Under the pieces are notes generated by a model. The model was not told where the DNA came from and made no database searches. It was given only the letters and a program-made list of their open reading frames with translations. From the NCBI GenBank assembly GCA_003343905.1, contig QAKI01000005.1:31176-95175 (forward strand): DNA of 64,000 bases, read 5' to 3'. The stretch is from Subdoligranulum variabile. GTDB lineage: Bacteria > Bacillota > Clostridia > Oscillospirales > Ruminococcaceae. Of the stretch, positions 49,881 through 59,252 are shown piece by piece (position 1 is the stretch's first letter; each line of letters opens with the position of its first letter). The translations under genes and the position numbers were made by a program.

Positions 49881-51068
49881 TCACAAAAGGGGCGTGCGGG
49901 CCAGCGCGGTGCTGACCAGGGCTGTCACAAATTCTTCCGGCACGGCGGCGGCCATGGCGCGCTCGGCCACAAGGGAACCGTCCTTGCTGCCGAACAGCCC
50001 CGGGAACCGGTCGGCCGGGTCCTTGTCAAAGCTGCCCATAAACGTGGCAGCCAGCAGTTTGGGGGTGTAGGCCAGATCTTCCGGCACGTGCAGGCGCTCG
50101 GCGGCCAGTTCCAGCGGCGCCAGCGCGCCGCGTGTGGGGGCGCTGGGGTTGGGGGCGAACGGCGGGGGATACCCCGCACGCTGCCGGGCCGATTTTTCCA
50201 CGCGGTCGATGCCGGGCGCGCGGGCGTTGACTTCGGCCAGCAGGCGCTGGTAGATCGTGGCGAACCGTTCCAGAAAACCGTCCTGATCGGGCAGGATGGC
50301 ATACGCCGTGCCGCCGCAACGGCCGAACAGGCGCAGGGTATCGAAGTAGCCCAGCGCGATGTTGCGCGCCGCGCGGGTGGGGTCAAAGTCCAGCGTAGGG
50401 CCCAGATCCCAATGGCTGCGCAGGATGCGCGTGGGCAGACCGGTGTTGTTGGGCCGCACGATGCCGATGCCGTCGATGTCAACGCCGAGCAGTTCGGTCG
50501 CGCCCATATCGGCTGCCAGCCGCAGCGGCATATTGTCGCGCCAGCCGCCGTCGATGTACTTGACGCCGTCGATCTCGCGGGGGCGCAGCGCCGGGAAGCA
50601 GGCGCTGGAAGCCAGGATGTAGTCTTTCAGCCGCCCCTGGGGGATGGCTTCGATGGGGCATTGCAGGCTGCGCATGGTGGCCATCTCGGTCATGACCAGC
50701 CCGAAACGGATGGGTGCGCGGCGGACGGCATCCTCGTCGATCAGGGCGTCCAGCCGTTCGGCCAGCGGTTCCACGTTCAGCCCGCCGCTGCGGATCACGT
50801 CCAGGAAAAAGCGGTTGCGTTCCTCGGCACTGGGGGTCTCCGGGATCTCCAGCACGTCGTGGATCTCCAGCGAACGCCAAAGGTCCTCGGCCTCCTGGGC
50901 TTTGCCCAGCGCGAACATGCAGCCGTTCAGGGTGCCGACGCTGGCCCCGGTGATGATCGCGGGTCGCCAGTCCAACTCCTGCAGGGCACGCCACACGCCG
51001 ATCTGATAGCTGCCTTTGGCGCCGCCGCCAGCCAGGACCAGCGCGCGCACGGGTTCGGCGTTTTGCAT
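49881..51068 (-). CDS. Patatin-like phospholipase
   Basis: A 395-residue acyl hydrolase with the patatin dyad. GGGAKG (residues 14-19) forms the oxyanion hole, Ser43 is the nucleophile in GASVG, and Asp173 lies in YIDGGW. The first 220 residues are the catalytic domain; the rest is helical and of unknown fold. No signal peptide is present, so it is probably cytoplasmic, acting on membrane lipids. It is transcribed ahead of the Enzyme I-like gene; a functional link is not obvious. Confidence 0.9.
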   Translation of the reverse strand: MQNAEPVRALVLAGGGAKGSYQIGVWRALQELDWRPAIITGASVGTLNGCMFALGKAQEAEDLWRSLEIHDVLEIPETPSAEERNRFFLDVIRSGGLNVEPLAERLDALIDEDAVRRAPIRFGLVMTEMATMRSLQCPIEAIPQGRLKDYILASSACFPALRPREIDGVKYIDGGWRDNMPLRLAADMGATELLGVDIDGIGIVRPNNTGLPTRILRSHWDLGPTLDFDPTRAARNIALGYFDTLRLFGRCGGTAYAILPDQDGFLERFATIYQRLLAEVNARAPGIDRVEKSARQRAGYPPPFAPNPSAPTRGALAPLELAAERLHVPEDLAYTPKLLAATFMGSFDKDPADRFPGLFGSKDGSLVAERAMAAAVPEEFVTALVSTALARTPLL

Positions 51069-51185
51069 AGGGACTCCCTCCGTTCACTTAAATATATAAA
51101 CATTATACCATTTTTTGTCTGGCAATGCTACTGGGAATCCTGCAACATTTCCGCAAATTTTCCCGCAGGGCGGCGGCAGCGGGGC

Positions 51186-51214
51186 TTGCAAGATACGGCG
51201 GCAGCGTGTATCAT
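51186..51214 (+). promoter_or_regulatory. Putative promoter of the nucleotidyltransferase-merR pair
   Basis: TTGCAA (51186-51191), 17 bases and TATCAT (51209-51214). The leader is about 120 bases. Confidence 0.55.
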
Positions 51215-51340
51215 AGAGATAATGCAAAAGGGGCGCGGCCCCAGAGGAAAGCACGGGCGCACGAACCGCCCGGTTCTCCGTATGCCGCACGCGCCGGTCC
51301 CGGCACGTTTGAGCGCGAACGGGACAGGAAGGAGCATATT

Positions 51341-52270
51341 ATGGCAAACAAACCGATCCTGGTCGTTATGGCGGCCGGCATGGGCAGCCGCTACGGCGGC
51401 CTGAAGCAGATCGACCCGGTGGGACCGTCGGGGGAGGCAATTTTGGATTACAGCCTGTACGACGCCCGCCGCGCCGGGTTTGAGACGGTGGTCTTTATCA
51501 TCAAGCACGAGATCGAGGATGCTTTCAAGACGGCGGTAGGGGAGCGCGCCCGCCGCGCCGGGTTCGACGTGCGCTATGCCTACCAGCAGCTTGAAAAACT
51601 GCCCGAAGGCTTCGCGGTGCCGGAGGGCCGCGTCAAGCCCTGGGGTACGGCCCATGCGATCCTGACGGCGGAGGAAGCCATCGGCGATGCGCCCTTTGCG
51701 GTCGTCAACGCCGACGACTACTACGGCCCCGAAGGCTTCCGGCTCATCTATGATTTCCTGAGCACCCACAGCGACGGCGCGCGCTATGCCTGGGCGATGG
51801 TGGGCTTTTTGCTGCGCAACACCGTCAGCGCCAACGGCAGCGTGAGCCGCGGCGTCTGCGAGGTGGACGCCGCGGGGCGGCTGACCCGCGTGACCGAGCG
51901 CACCTGCATCGAACCGTATGCGGGCGGCATTCATTATACGGAGGACGGCGGCCAGTCCTGGACCGACCTGCCGGAAGATACCGTGGTATCCATGAACCTG
52001 TGGGGCTTCACCCCCGGCTATATCGCCCAGGCCAAGGCCGGGTTCGCGGAATTCCTGCGCCGGAACCTGCCGGTCAACCCGCTGAAATGCGAATACTACC
52101 TGCCCTCCGTCGTGACGGCGGCGCTGGAAGCGGGCGCCGCCGACGTGCAGGTGCTGACCAGCCGGGATAAATGGTACGGCATCACCTACCGGGAAGATAA
52201 GCCAGAACTGGTGGAGGCCCTGCGCAAAATGAGCGCCGAGGGCCTGTACCCGGCCGACCGGCTGTTTTGA
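51341..52270 (+). CDS. Sugar nucleotidyltransferase family protein
   Basis: A 309-residue protein with the nucleotidyltransferase fold: VVMAAGMGSRYGGLKQIDPV at the N-terminus holds the nucleotide loop, and AVVNADDYYGPEGF the metal-binding aspartates. It likely joins a sugar-1-phosphate to a nucleotide, though the substrate pair is not clear and no hexapeptide-repeat domain follows. The frame extends upstream to 51125; AAGGAG precedes the ATG at 51341. A MerR regulator begins 13 bases downstream. Confidence 0.88.
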   Translation: MANKPILVVMAAGMGSRYGGLKQIDPVGPSGEAILDYSLYDARRAGFETVVFIIKHEIEDAFKTAVGERARRAGFDVRYAYQQLEKLPEGFAVPEGRVKPWGTAHAILTAEEAIGDAPFAVVNADDYYGPEGFRLIYDFLSTHSDGARYAWAMVGFLLRNTVSANGSVSRGVCEVDAAGRLTRVTERTCIEPYAGGIHYTEDGGQSWTDLPEDTVVSMNLWGFTPGYIAQAKAGFAEFLRRNLPVNPLKCEYYLPSVVTAALEAGAADVQVLTSRDKWYGITYREDKPELVEALRKMSAEGLYPADRLF

Positions 52271-52283
52271 CCGGGGGAACACG

Positions 52284-52739
52284 ATGCAGTACACCGTTGG
52301 GCAGATGGCAAAGCGGCTGGGGGTGGCCCCCTCGACGCTGCGCTACTATGACAAGGAGGGCCTGCTGCCCTATGTGGAACGCTCGGACGGCGGCATCCGC
52401 CTGTTCAAAGAGAGCGACTACGAATGGCTGAGCGTCATTGAATGCTTGAAGCAGTCCGGCCTTTCCATCAAGGAGATACGGCAGTACATCGACCTGTGCC
52501 GCCAGGGGGATGGGACCATCCCGGAACGGATGAAGCTTTTCCAGCACCGCCGTCAGGCCGTGCTGCAGCAGATGGCCCAACTGCAGCAAACGCTGGATAT
52601 GCTGGACTATAAGCTCTGGTTTTACCAGACCTCACAGGAAGCGGGCACCACGGCGGTCCACAAGGGCGATACCGTGGAGGATGTCCCGGAAGCATACCGG
52701 GAAACTTTCCTGCGGGCGCGGGGCCACGGCGCGCGTTGA
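52284..52739 (+). CDS. MerR family transcriptional regulator
   Basis: A 151-residue regulator with the MerR N-terminal winged helix (YTVGQMAKRLGVAPSTLRYY) and a coiled-coil dimer helix (about residues 80-115). There is no metal-binding cysteine set; it resembles the stress- or drug-responsive MerR group with a short effector part. It lies in the same operon as the nucleotidyltransferase and ends at a bidirectional terminator. Confidence 0.9.
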   Translation: MQYTVGQMAKRLGVAPSTLRYYDKEGLLPYVERSDGGIRLFKESDYEWLSVIECLKQSGLSIKEIRQYIDLCRQGDGTIPERMKLFQHRRQAVLQQMAQLQQTLDMLDYKLWFYQTSQEAGTTAVHKGDTVEDVPEAYRETFLRARGHGAR

Positions 52740-52770
52740 ACGCAGCGCCCGCGCGGAAACACCAGCCATA

Positions 52771-52813
52771 AAGAACCACCCCCGGACGCTTTGGCGTCCG
52801 GGGGTGGTTTTGT
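52771..52813. terminator. Bidirectional terminator
   Basis: AACCACCCCCGGACGC pairs perfectly with GCGTCCGGGGGTGGTT, with T-runs on both sides. It separates merR and mfd. Confidence 0.93.
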
Positions 52814-52817
52814 ATCG

Positions 52818-55800
52818 TCAGGGGGCCGTAGCGGCGGCGCCCGGCAGCAGGGTCACGACGCTGCGCAGCAGCACCAGGGGATTTTCCCCCGGCTGCACGC
52901 GCAGGCTGAAATAGGGCCGCCCCAGCGCGTTGTACAGCACGCGGTGGGGGTATTCGTCCATAACGGCGGCCAACTGGTGCGGGCCGATCACGTCGGAATA
53001 CAGGATCAACTGGTCGCTGCGCTGCACGATCTCCACGATGCCCACGCGGGCCGCGGTCACGCGCACGAGCGAAACGTCCACCAACCCCTGCACGCTCCGG
53101 GGCGGGCTGCCGTAACGGTCGATCAGTTCGTCCAGCACGTCCTCGGCGTCGGCGGTGGTCTCAATGGCGGCAATGCGCTTGTAGGCTTCGATCCGCCCGG
53201 CGGGATCGGGGATGTAATCCTCCGGCAGATAGGCGTCGATGGAAATGTCCACCAGGCAGTCACTCTTGTCGGGGGCGGGGGTCTCGCCGCGGGCGGTGGC
53301 GATGGCCTGGCCCAGCATCTTCACATAGAGGTCATAGCCCACGGCCTCCATGTGGCCGTGCTGGCTGTGGCCCAGCAGGCTGCCCGCGCCGCGGATCTGC
53401 AGGTCGCGCATGGCGATACGGAAGCCGGAACCAAAAGCCGTGAACTCCCGTATGGCGGAAAGCCGCTTGGCGGCGATCTCTGTCAGGACCTTGTCGCGGG
53501 TGAAGGTGAAGTAGGCGTATGCTTTGCGGGAGGAACGCCCCACGCGCCCGCGAAGCTGGTAGAGCTGCGAAAGGCCCATGCGGTCGGCATTCTCGATGAT
53601 CAGCGTGTTGCAGTTGCGCACGTCGATGCCGGTCTCGATCAGGGTGGTGCAGACCAGCACGTCGATCTCGTTGTCCAATAACTGCTGCCATACCGAGGAG
53701 ATCTGCTCCTCGGTCATCTTGCCGTGGGCGATGCCGATGCGCGCACCCGGCACCAACTGGCCGATGCGTGCGGCGCAGGCGTCGATGGACTCCACCCGGT
53801 TGTGCAGGTAATAGACCTGCCCGCCGCGGGCCAGTTCCTTGCGGATGGCCTCCGCCACGATGCCCTCGTCGTATTCCAGCACGTACGTTTCGACCGGCTG
53901 GCGCTCAAAGGGCGGCTGTTCGATGGTGCTCATGTCCCGTATGCCGGACAGCGCCATGTTCAGCGTGCGGGGGATGGGCGTGGCCGAAAGGGTCAGCATA
54001 TCCACCCCGATGAAGGCTTCCTTCAGCTTTTCCTTGTGTTTGACGCCGAAACGCTGTTCCTCGTCGATGATGACAAGGCCCAGGTCATGGAACTTTACAT
54101 CGTCGGACAGCAGCCGGTGGGTGCCGATGACGATGTCCACGGTGCCGGCTTTCAGCCCGCGCAGCGTTTCTTTCTGTTCCTTGCTGCTGCGGTAGCGGGA
54201 AAGCAGCCCGATGCGGATGGGGTAGGCTTCCATGCGGGCGATGGCGGTGTTGAAGTGCTGCCACGCCAGGATCGTGGTGGGGGCCAGGATGGCGCACTGT
54301 TTGCCGCCCATCACGCATTTGAAGGCGGCGCGCAAAGCCACTTCGGTCTTGCCCACGCCCACGTCGCCGCACAGCAGCCGGTCCATGGGCCAGGGCTGTT
54401 CCATATCGTGTTTGATGTCGGCGGCGCAGGTAAGCTGGTCGGGGGTCTCCTCGTAGGCAAAGCGCCGTTCAAAGTCGGTCTGCCAGGTGTCGTCAGCCGG
54501 GAAGGCGTAGCCCTTGGCCTGCTTGCGGCGGGCGTACAGTTCGATCAGTTCCTTCGCCATGGCCTCGGTGGCGGCGCGCACGCGCTTGCGGGTCTTGGCC
54601 CAATCGCTGCCGCCCAGGCGGCTCAGCTTGACGTTGTCGCGGTCGCCCGGCGCCGTATAGCGCGAGAGCAGGTCCAACTGGGTGACCGGCACATACAGCA
54701 CGTCTTTTTTGTCGTACTCGATGCGCAGGTAATCTTTCGTGACGCCCTGCACGGCCATGCGCTGGATGCCCGCATAGCGGCCGATACCGTGGTTCTGGTG
54801 GACCACCAGATCGCCGGGGGCGATCTCGCTCAAGTTGCTGAGGGCGTCCTTGTTCCGCTTCTTTTTCTTCTGGCTGCTGCTCACGCCGAAAGCGCGCGCC
54901 GTAAACAGCGCATAATGGGCAAACGGCAGGCTGCATCCGGCCGAAAGCTGGCCCGGCAGCACCTGCACCAGCCCGGCTGCAGGCGGCGCGTCGGCGTCGG
55001 TGGTCACATGCAGGCCCTTCACGCGCAGGTCGGCGGCCAGCCCGGCGGCCGCGCGCGGGGTCCCGGCCATCACGGTGACGGCCGCGCCGCCGTCGCACAG
55101 CGGCTGCAGGTCCTCCAGCAGCCCGGCCACCTCGCCGCTCCAGGCGGGCAGGGCGTGGGCGGGCGCGTTGACGATTTCTTTCAGCGGCAGGTCCGGCATG
55201 CTGCGGGCGAAGTTTTCGGCGCAGATGGTGCTGTGGGCGGTAGCCTGCTTCCACAGCCAGGCGGGGTCGGCGTACAGATCGTCCAGCCCGGCACAAAGCA
55301 CCCCGTCGTTCAGCAGCGTCGTCAGTTCTTCGCCGCGGCGGTAGGCGGTGGCGCGCTGGGCTTCCCGCAGGGAGGCAGGTTCCTCCAGCACCAGCAGCGG
55401 CGCTTCCAGGTAATCCAGCAGCGTCGCAGGGGACGGGTAGCGCACGTCCCAGTATTTGTCCATATTGACGGGCAGCGCGCCGCCGTCCAACTGGGCCAGT
55501 TCGGGGGCCATGCAGCTTTCCAGCGCCGTGCGCTTCTTGCTGCGCTGCTTTTTCCAGAACGCGCGCAGCAGTTCGGCCGCCGCGGCGGGGCTGCCGAACA
55601 GGACCTCCCGCGCGGGGCTTACATAGATCTTCTCAATGGGGTCCTCACGGCGCTGGGTCGTCAGGTCAAAGGTGTGCATCGTGTCGATCTCGTCGCCCCA
55701 GAACTCCATACGCACCGGCAGCTTCATGTCGGGGGCGTACAGGTCCACGATGTCGCCGCGGATCGAAAACTGGCCCGGGCCATCCACCTGGGAGCGGCGG

Positions 55801-56279
55801 GTGTAGCCCGCGCCGTACAGCAGGGCGGTCAGATCTTCCCGCGGCAGGGTATCGCCCGGGTGCAGTGTGCGGGTGTTGGCGCAGAAGTCGGCCTTCGGCG
55901 CGGTGTACTGGGTCAGCGCCTCTTCGGACACACAGACTGCCTGCAGCCGCCCGCCTACCAGATCGCCCAGCACGCCCAGGCGGCGGTATTCGTATTCGCG
56001 CGCGGTGCCCTTGATGGGGCGCAGCACATAGTCCCGCGCGGGGAACACGGCGGCGGCGATGCCCAGCGCGTTCAGATCGCCCGCAAAGCGGGTGGCTTCG
56101 GCTTCGCCGGGGGTCACCACGCACAGCGGGCGGCCGGTCTGGCGCGCCAGGGCCGCATACACAAGGGCGCGCCCGGCGCCCGGCAACCCAAATAAGGCGC
56201 ATGCCCCCGGTTCGGAGAGCGCATGCGCCAGTTTTTCATATTCCTTGGTTTGGGTAAAACGGGTATCAAACAAATTCAT
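52818..56279 (-). CDS. mfd: Transcription-repair coupling factor
   Basis: An 1153-residue ATPase that removes stalled RNA polymerase and recruits UvrA. It has the UvrB-like N-terminal module, the RNA polymerase-interacting domain (GDLVVHQNHGIGRYAGIQRM), the SF2 helicase core (LLCGDVGVGKTEVALRAAFK, IIDEEQRFG, QLRGRVGRSSRKAYAY) and a C-terminal TRCF domain. Length is normal. It is the last gene of a minus-strand cluster with pth, an order shared with Bacillus (glmU...pth...mfd). Confidence 0.97.
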   Translation of the reverse strand: MNLFDTRFTQTKEYEKLAHALSEPGACALFGLPGAGRALVYAALARQTGRPLCVVTPGEAEATRFAGDLNALGIAAAVFPARDYVLRPIKGTAREYEYRRLGVLGDLVGGRLQAVCVSEEALTQYTAPKADFCANTRTLHPGDTLPREDLTALLYGAGYTRRSQVDGPGQFSIRGDIVDLYAPDMKLPVRMEFWGDEIDTMHTFDLTTQRREDPIEKIYVSPAREVLFGSPAAAAELLRAFWKKQRSKKRTALESCMAPELAQLDGGALPVNMDKYWDVRYPSPATLLDYLEAPLLVLEEPASLREAQRATAYRRGEELTTLLNDGVLCAGLDDLYADPAWLWKQATAHSTICAENFARSMPDLPLKEIVNAPAHALPAWSGEVAGLLEDLQPLCDGGAAVTVMAGTPRAAAGLAADLRVKGLHVTTDADAPPAAGLVQVLPGQLSAGCSLPFAHYALFTARAFGVSSSQKKKKRNKDALSNLSEIAPGDLVVHQNHGIGRYAGIQRMAVQGVTKDYLRIEYDKKDVLYVPVTQLDLLSRYTAPGDRDNVKLSRLGGSDWAKTRKRVRAATEAMAKELIELYARRKQAKGYAFPADDTWQTDFERRFAYEETPDQLTCAADIKHDMEQPWPMDRLLCGDVGVGKTEVALRAAFKCVMGGKQCAILAPTTILAWQHFNTAIARMEAYPIRIGLLSRYRSSKEQKETLRGLKAGTVDIVIGTHRLLSDDVKFHDLGLVIIDEEQRFGVKHKEKLKEAFIGVDMLTLSATPIPRTLNMALSGIRDMSTIEQPPFERQPVETYVLEYDEGIVAEAIRKELARGGQVYYLHNRVESIDACAARIGQLVPGARIGIAHGKMTEEQISSVWQQLLDNEIDVLVCTTLIETGIDVRNCNTLIIENADRMGLSQLYQLRGRVGRSSRKAYAYFTFTRDKVLTEIAAKRLSAIREFTAFGSGFRIAMRDLQIRGAGSLLGHSQHGHMEAVGYDLYVKMLGQAIATARGETPAPDKSDCLVDISIDAYLPEDYIPDPAGRIEAYKRIAAIETTADAEDVLDELIDRYGSPPRSVQGLVDVSLVRVTAARVGIVEIVQRSDQLILYSDVIGPHQLAAVMDEYPHRVLYNALGRPYFSLRVQPGENPLVLLRSVVTLLPGAAATAP

Positions 56280-56308
56280 GGCAGTTCATTCTTGGCCGCT
56301 GCGCGGGA

Positions 56309-56857
56309 TCAGGCTGCGTTCAGGAATTCCTTGGTCAGCCAGCCGTAGGTGCCCTCGTACTCCACCACGACCCAGGTGTCGTCCGCATTGCAGCCCAGCG
56401 CGGTCACGGTGGTGCCGGCCGGGACCTGGGCCACGCGGTCAAAGTCGGTGCCGGGGCCGGCGCGCATGTTCATGTTGGAATCCGGCGTGACGGTGTAGGT
56501 GGGCTGCTCGCCCTCAGCGTACACCGTGGCGGGCTGCTCAGAAAGCCCGTCGAAGGTAGCGGGCTCCGGCGTCGGGGTGGGTTCGGCCGTGCTCTCGGAA
56601 GCCGGGTCGGAAGAAGCGCCGTCGCCCGAATCTGCCACGTCGGCCGGTTCGCCCTCGGAAGAAGGCTCCGAGCTGTCGGTGCTCTCGGTGGAATCGCTGG
56701 CGGGTACGGATTCCGACGTGCTCGCAGGCTCTGAAGTGCCCGAGGAAGACCCGTCGAAGGTGCCGGTCAACAGCAAAACGCAGAACACGATGGTGGCGAT
56801 CAGAACAAGGGCGCACAACAGCAGGCGCACCATTGCTTTTTTGCGCAGAGAACTCAT
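56309..56857 (-). CDS. Membrane-anchored SH3-domain protein
   Basis: A 182-residue protein with one N-terminal membrane helix (residues 8-31), a Ser/Glu/Thr/Pro-rich linker of about 75 residues, and a C-terminal bacterial SH3 domain (MNMRAGPGTDFDRVAQVPAG). The domain probably binds cell-wall material. It sits between pth and mfd, where Bacillus has fin; no similarity to Fin is seen. Its SH3 part resembles the end of the frameshifted lipoprotein at 7.9 kb. Confidence 0.85.
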   Translation of the reverse strand: MSSLRKKAMVRLLLCALVLIATIVFCVLLLTGTFDGSSSGTSEPASTSESVPASDSTESTDSSEPSSEGEPADVADSGDGASSDPASESTAEPTPTPEPATFDGLSEQPATVYAEGEQPTYTVTPDSNMNMRAGPGTDFDRVAQVPAGTTVTALGCNADDTWVVVEYEGTYGWLTKEFLNAA

Positions 56858-56876
56858 GGGTCTGTCTCCTTTACTT

Positions 56877-57470
56877 TTAATGATTAAATTTGTTTTGTGC
56901 GTAGGACAGGTTGCCGTCCATGATCCATTCGCAGGCCTGGGCGATGTCCGGGTAGCGGTCGGTCACGGCCTTGCGGTCCTCCGGCGGCAGTTTGCCCAGC
57001 ACCCAGGCGGCCAGATCGTACTGGGGGTTCGGCTTGGCGCCGATCCCGATGCGGATGCGGGCGAAGCCCTCGGTCCCCAGGGACGCGATGATGCTTTTCA
57101 GCCCGTTGTGCCCGCCCGCGGAACCGTGGGGGCGGATGCGCAGATGGCCGGGCTGCTGGGTGATGTCATCGCACAGCACGATCACATGGTCGGCCGGTAT
57201 CTTGAAAAAGTTGGCGGCGGGGGCGATGCTCTGGCCGCTCAGGTTCATGTAGGTCAGGGGTTTGAGCAGCACCACCTTGTGGTCGCCCACCTGGGCCGTG
57301 CCATACAGCCCCTGCCATTTGCTGCGGTTCATCTCGCAGTTCCAGCGGGCGGCCAGCGCGTCCAGAGCCTCAAAACCGGCGTTGTGGCGGGTGCCGTCGT
57401 ACTTGGGTTCGGGGTTGCCCAGACCGGCGATGAGCCAGTCCGCGCTTTTGGTATCACGGGAAAAAAGCAT
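56877..57470 (-). CDS. pth: Peptidyl-tRNA hydrolase
   Basis: Releases tRNA from peptidyl-tRNAs that drop off the ribosome. The 197-residue protein has the family motifs: IAGLGNPEPKYDGTRHNAGF, with the catalytic His, KPLTYMNLSGQS, and GSAGGHNGLKSI. It has about eight residues before the usual start. AAGGAG lies 14 bases before the ATG, rather far, but a stop codon four codons upstream leaves no better start. Confidence 0.96.
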   Translation of the reverse strand: MLFSRDTKSADWLIAGLGNPEPKYDGTRHNAGFEALDALAARWNCEMNRSKWQGLYGTAQVGDHKVVLLKPLTYMNLSGQSIAPAANFFKIPADHVIVLCDDITQQPGHLRIRPHGSAGGHNGLKSIIASLGTEGFARIRIGIGAKPNPQYDLAAWVLGKLPPEDRKAVTDRYPDIAQACEWIMDGNLSYAQNKFNH

Positions 57471-57512
57471 GGGATGTTCTTACGCTCCTTGATTTTGACA
57501 GATAGGCAGGCT

Positions 57513-57881
57513 TTACGCCGCCGTGACGACCTGACTGCCGAAGGGGAACAGCGCCAGACGGGCGATCTTGAAGAACTGCAGCCCGAAAGGGATCCCCACG
57601 ATGGTGATGCACAGCAGGCAGCCCCATATCGCATGGCCGATGGCCAGCGGCAGGCCGGAAAACACCAGCCACAGGATGTTCAGCAGCAGGGAAGGGGCGC
57701 CGCCCGCATAGAGGATCTCTTTGCCGAAGGGGAACAGGCTCAGGGAAGCAAACTTGAAGCATTGCAGCCCCACCGGGATGCCGATGATGGTGATGCACCA
57801 CAGCAGCCCGGCCAGCGCCCAGCTCAAGGCGCTGAACAGCCCGCCCAACAGGCACCAGAGAAGATTGCCAAGCAGCCGCAT
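57513..57881 (-). CDS. YccF domain membrane protein
   Basis: A 122-residue protein with two tandem YccF modules. Each has a hydrophobic pair and the sequence IxxIGIPxGLQxFK (CITIIGIPVGLQCFK; CITIVGIPFGLQFFK) followed by LFPFG. It is an inner membrane protein of unknown function found widely in bacteria. It has its own AAAGGAG site, stands 19 bases from its upstream neighbour, and is part of the glmU-half to mfd cluster. Confidence 0.92.
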   Translation of the reverse strand: MRLLGNLLWCLLGGLFSALSWALAGLLWCITIIGIPVGLQCFKFASLSLFPFGKEILYAGGAPSLLLNILWLVFSGLPLAIGHAIWGCLLCITIVGIPFGLQFFKIARLALFPFGSQVVTAA

Positions 57882-57899
57882 GGCAGGCTCCTTTCTTGA

Positions 57900-58172
57900 T
57901 TACAGGTCATGCAGGCGGCCCTGCAGCGCAAGCTGCGCTTTGGGCAGTTCCGCCTTCTTCACAAAGATCTGGTATTCGATGCTCAGGTCCGCCCGTTCAC
58001 CGGCGGCATACATCATGCCGGTGCGGCGGGACGCATTGCTGAAGTTTACTGTGTGGGTACGGCAGGGGATGCCCTCTTTCTGCAAGGTCTGCAGCACAGT
58101 GTTGTACTGCGTTGCGTCAAATGTACACAGAAGTTCGGACCATCCCAGGATCGTCAGCAGGATCGGCGTCAT
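57900..58172 (-). CDS. Small DUF2007-like protein
   Basis: A 90-residue protein. The pattern of an N-terminal strand and helix (CTFDATQYNTVLQTLQKEGI), then a variable part and a final EYQIFVKKAELPKAQLAL, resembles the DUF2007 putative signal-transducing family (small ferredoxin-like fold). The opening hydrophobic residues (ILLTILGW) could form a short membrane anchor. Function unknown. AAGGAG is well placed. The GlmU-half gene ends six bases upstream. Confidence 0.7.
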   Translation of the reverse strand: MTPILLTILGWSELLCTFDATQYNTVLQTLQKEGIPCRTHTVNFSNASRRTGMMYAAGERADLSIEYQIFVKKAELPKAQLALQGRLHDL

Positions 58173-58178
58173 AGCGCA

Positions 58179-58913
58179 TCACTCCTTTTTCTTGTCAGCC
58201 TCCAGTTTCTGTTTTTTGGCGATGTATTTTTCCAGCTTGCGCTCGCCCCAGCCGTCGATGGCGGCCTGTTTGCCGCGCTCGATGCCCAGCGCCCCGGCGG
58301 GCACGTCCCTGCCGATGGTGGAACCGGCCGCCGTGTAGGCGTGGTCCCCCACGGTGACGGGTGCCACCAGGTTGGTGTTGCAGCCGATGAAGGCGTAGTC
58401 CCCGATGGTGGTGTGGTACTTGGCCTCGCCGTCATAGTTGCAGGTCACGGTGCCGCAGCCGAAGTTGCAGTACTTGCCGATGGTCGCGTCGCCCAAATAG
58501 GTCAGATGGCTGACAGTGTTGCCCTCGGCAAAGTCGGCGTTTTTGGTCTCCACATAGGCGCCCAGGTGGCAGCCTTCGGCGGTTTTGGTGCCGGTGCGCA
58601 CATGGGTGAACGGCCCGATCTTGTTGTTGGGGCCGATGTGGCTCTGGTAGCACTGGCTGGCGTTGATGGTGGAACCTTCCTCCACCACGGTATCTTCCAG
58701 CAGGGTGTTGGGGCCGATGACGCACCCCGGCCCGATGCGGGTGGCCCCGCGCAGGATGCATCCCGGCAGGATGACGGCGCCCGGGGCGATCTCGACCTCC
58801 GGCTCGATATATACGTCACGGCTGATGAACTCCACGCCGTTTTCCAGGTGGCGCTCAAACGTGGCGGCGTAGCGTTGCTGCGCCTGCTCGAATTTTTCTT
58901 TTGCAGTGGACAT
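58179..58913 (-). CDS. Stand-alone GlmU-type acetyltransferase domain
   Basis: A 244-residue left-handed beta-helix protein matching only the C-terminal acetyltransferase half of GlmU. The active region is kept: AYVETKNADFAEGN, SHLTYLGDATIG (with the catalytic His) and TVTCNYDG. The N-terminal uridylyltransferase half is missing; residues 1-35 are a short coiled segment. It would acetylate glucosamine-1-phosphate, leaving UDP transfer to another protein. GGAAGGAG lies 13 bases before the ATG at 58913, so the start is uncertain; a CTG two codons earlier is better spaced. It leads the mfd-pth cluster. Confidence 0.85.
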   Translation of the reverse strand: MSTAKEKFEQAQQRYAATFERHLENGVEFISRDVYIEPEVEIAPGAVILPGCILRGATRIGPGCVIGPNTLLEDTVVEEGSTINASQCYQSHIGPNNKIGPFTHVRTGTKTAEGCHLGAYVETKNADFAEGNTVSHLTYLGDATIGKYCNFGCGTVTCNYDGEAKYHTTIGDYAFIGCNTNLVAPVTVGDHAYTAAGSTIGRDVPAGALGIERGKQAAIDGWGERKLEKYIAKKQKLEADKKKE

Positions 58914-58936
58914 ATGCAGGGAAATGCTCCTTCCAT

Positions 58937-59162
58937 TCCTATATAATAGGATCACTTTATTGCTATTGTACCGTACCGGGCGCGATTTCGCAAGCCGCAA
59001 ACGGGAATTCCGCAAGAAAAAACAAAAAGAGCCGAAAGTGTGGATTTTCCGAACTTTCCGCCCAGTATATTTTACCTGATTTTTGTGCAAATTGCAATAC
59101 CATGTGGAGAAATAATTGGCTATTTTTCAGCCAAAGTATTGAGCAGTTTTTTAACAATCCAC
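58937..59162. other. Divergent intergenic region, GlmU-half gene and ppdK
   Basis: AT-rich and without a gene. It contains TCCTAT-ATA-ATAGGA near 58937-58952, probably in the minus-strand promoter, and a perfect inverted repeat TTGGCT (59116-59121) with AGCCAA (59129-59134) upstream of the ppdK promoter, a possible regulator site. Confidence 0.4.
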
Positions 59163-59191
59163 TGGAAATTCGTTTTGCAGTCTGTTATAAT
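59163..59191 (+). promoter_or_regulatory. ppdK promoter
   Basis: TGGAAA (59163-59168), 17 bases and a perfect TATAAT (59186-59191), preceded by TG at 59183-59184 (extended -10). Confidence 0.7.
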
Positions 59192-59252
59192 GGACTATGC
59201 AAACACGAAACCGTTGTGCTGCAAAACACGCTACCGTTTTTGGGAGGTTAGT

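Noticed and set aside
51076..51120. Minus-strand promoter for the patatin gene
   Set aside because: There is a TATAAT, but no acceptable -35 at 16-18 bases, so I did not list it.
53724..56195. An 823-residue plus-strand frame opposite mfd
   Set aside because: Antisense to a full-length mfd, with no recognisable domain.
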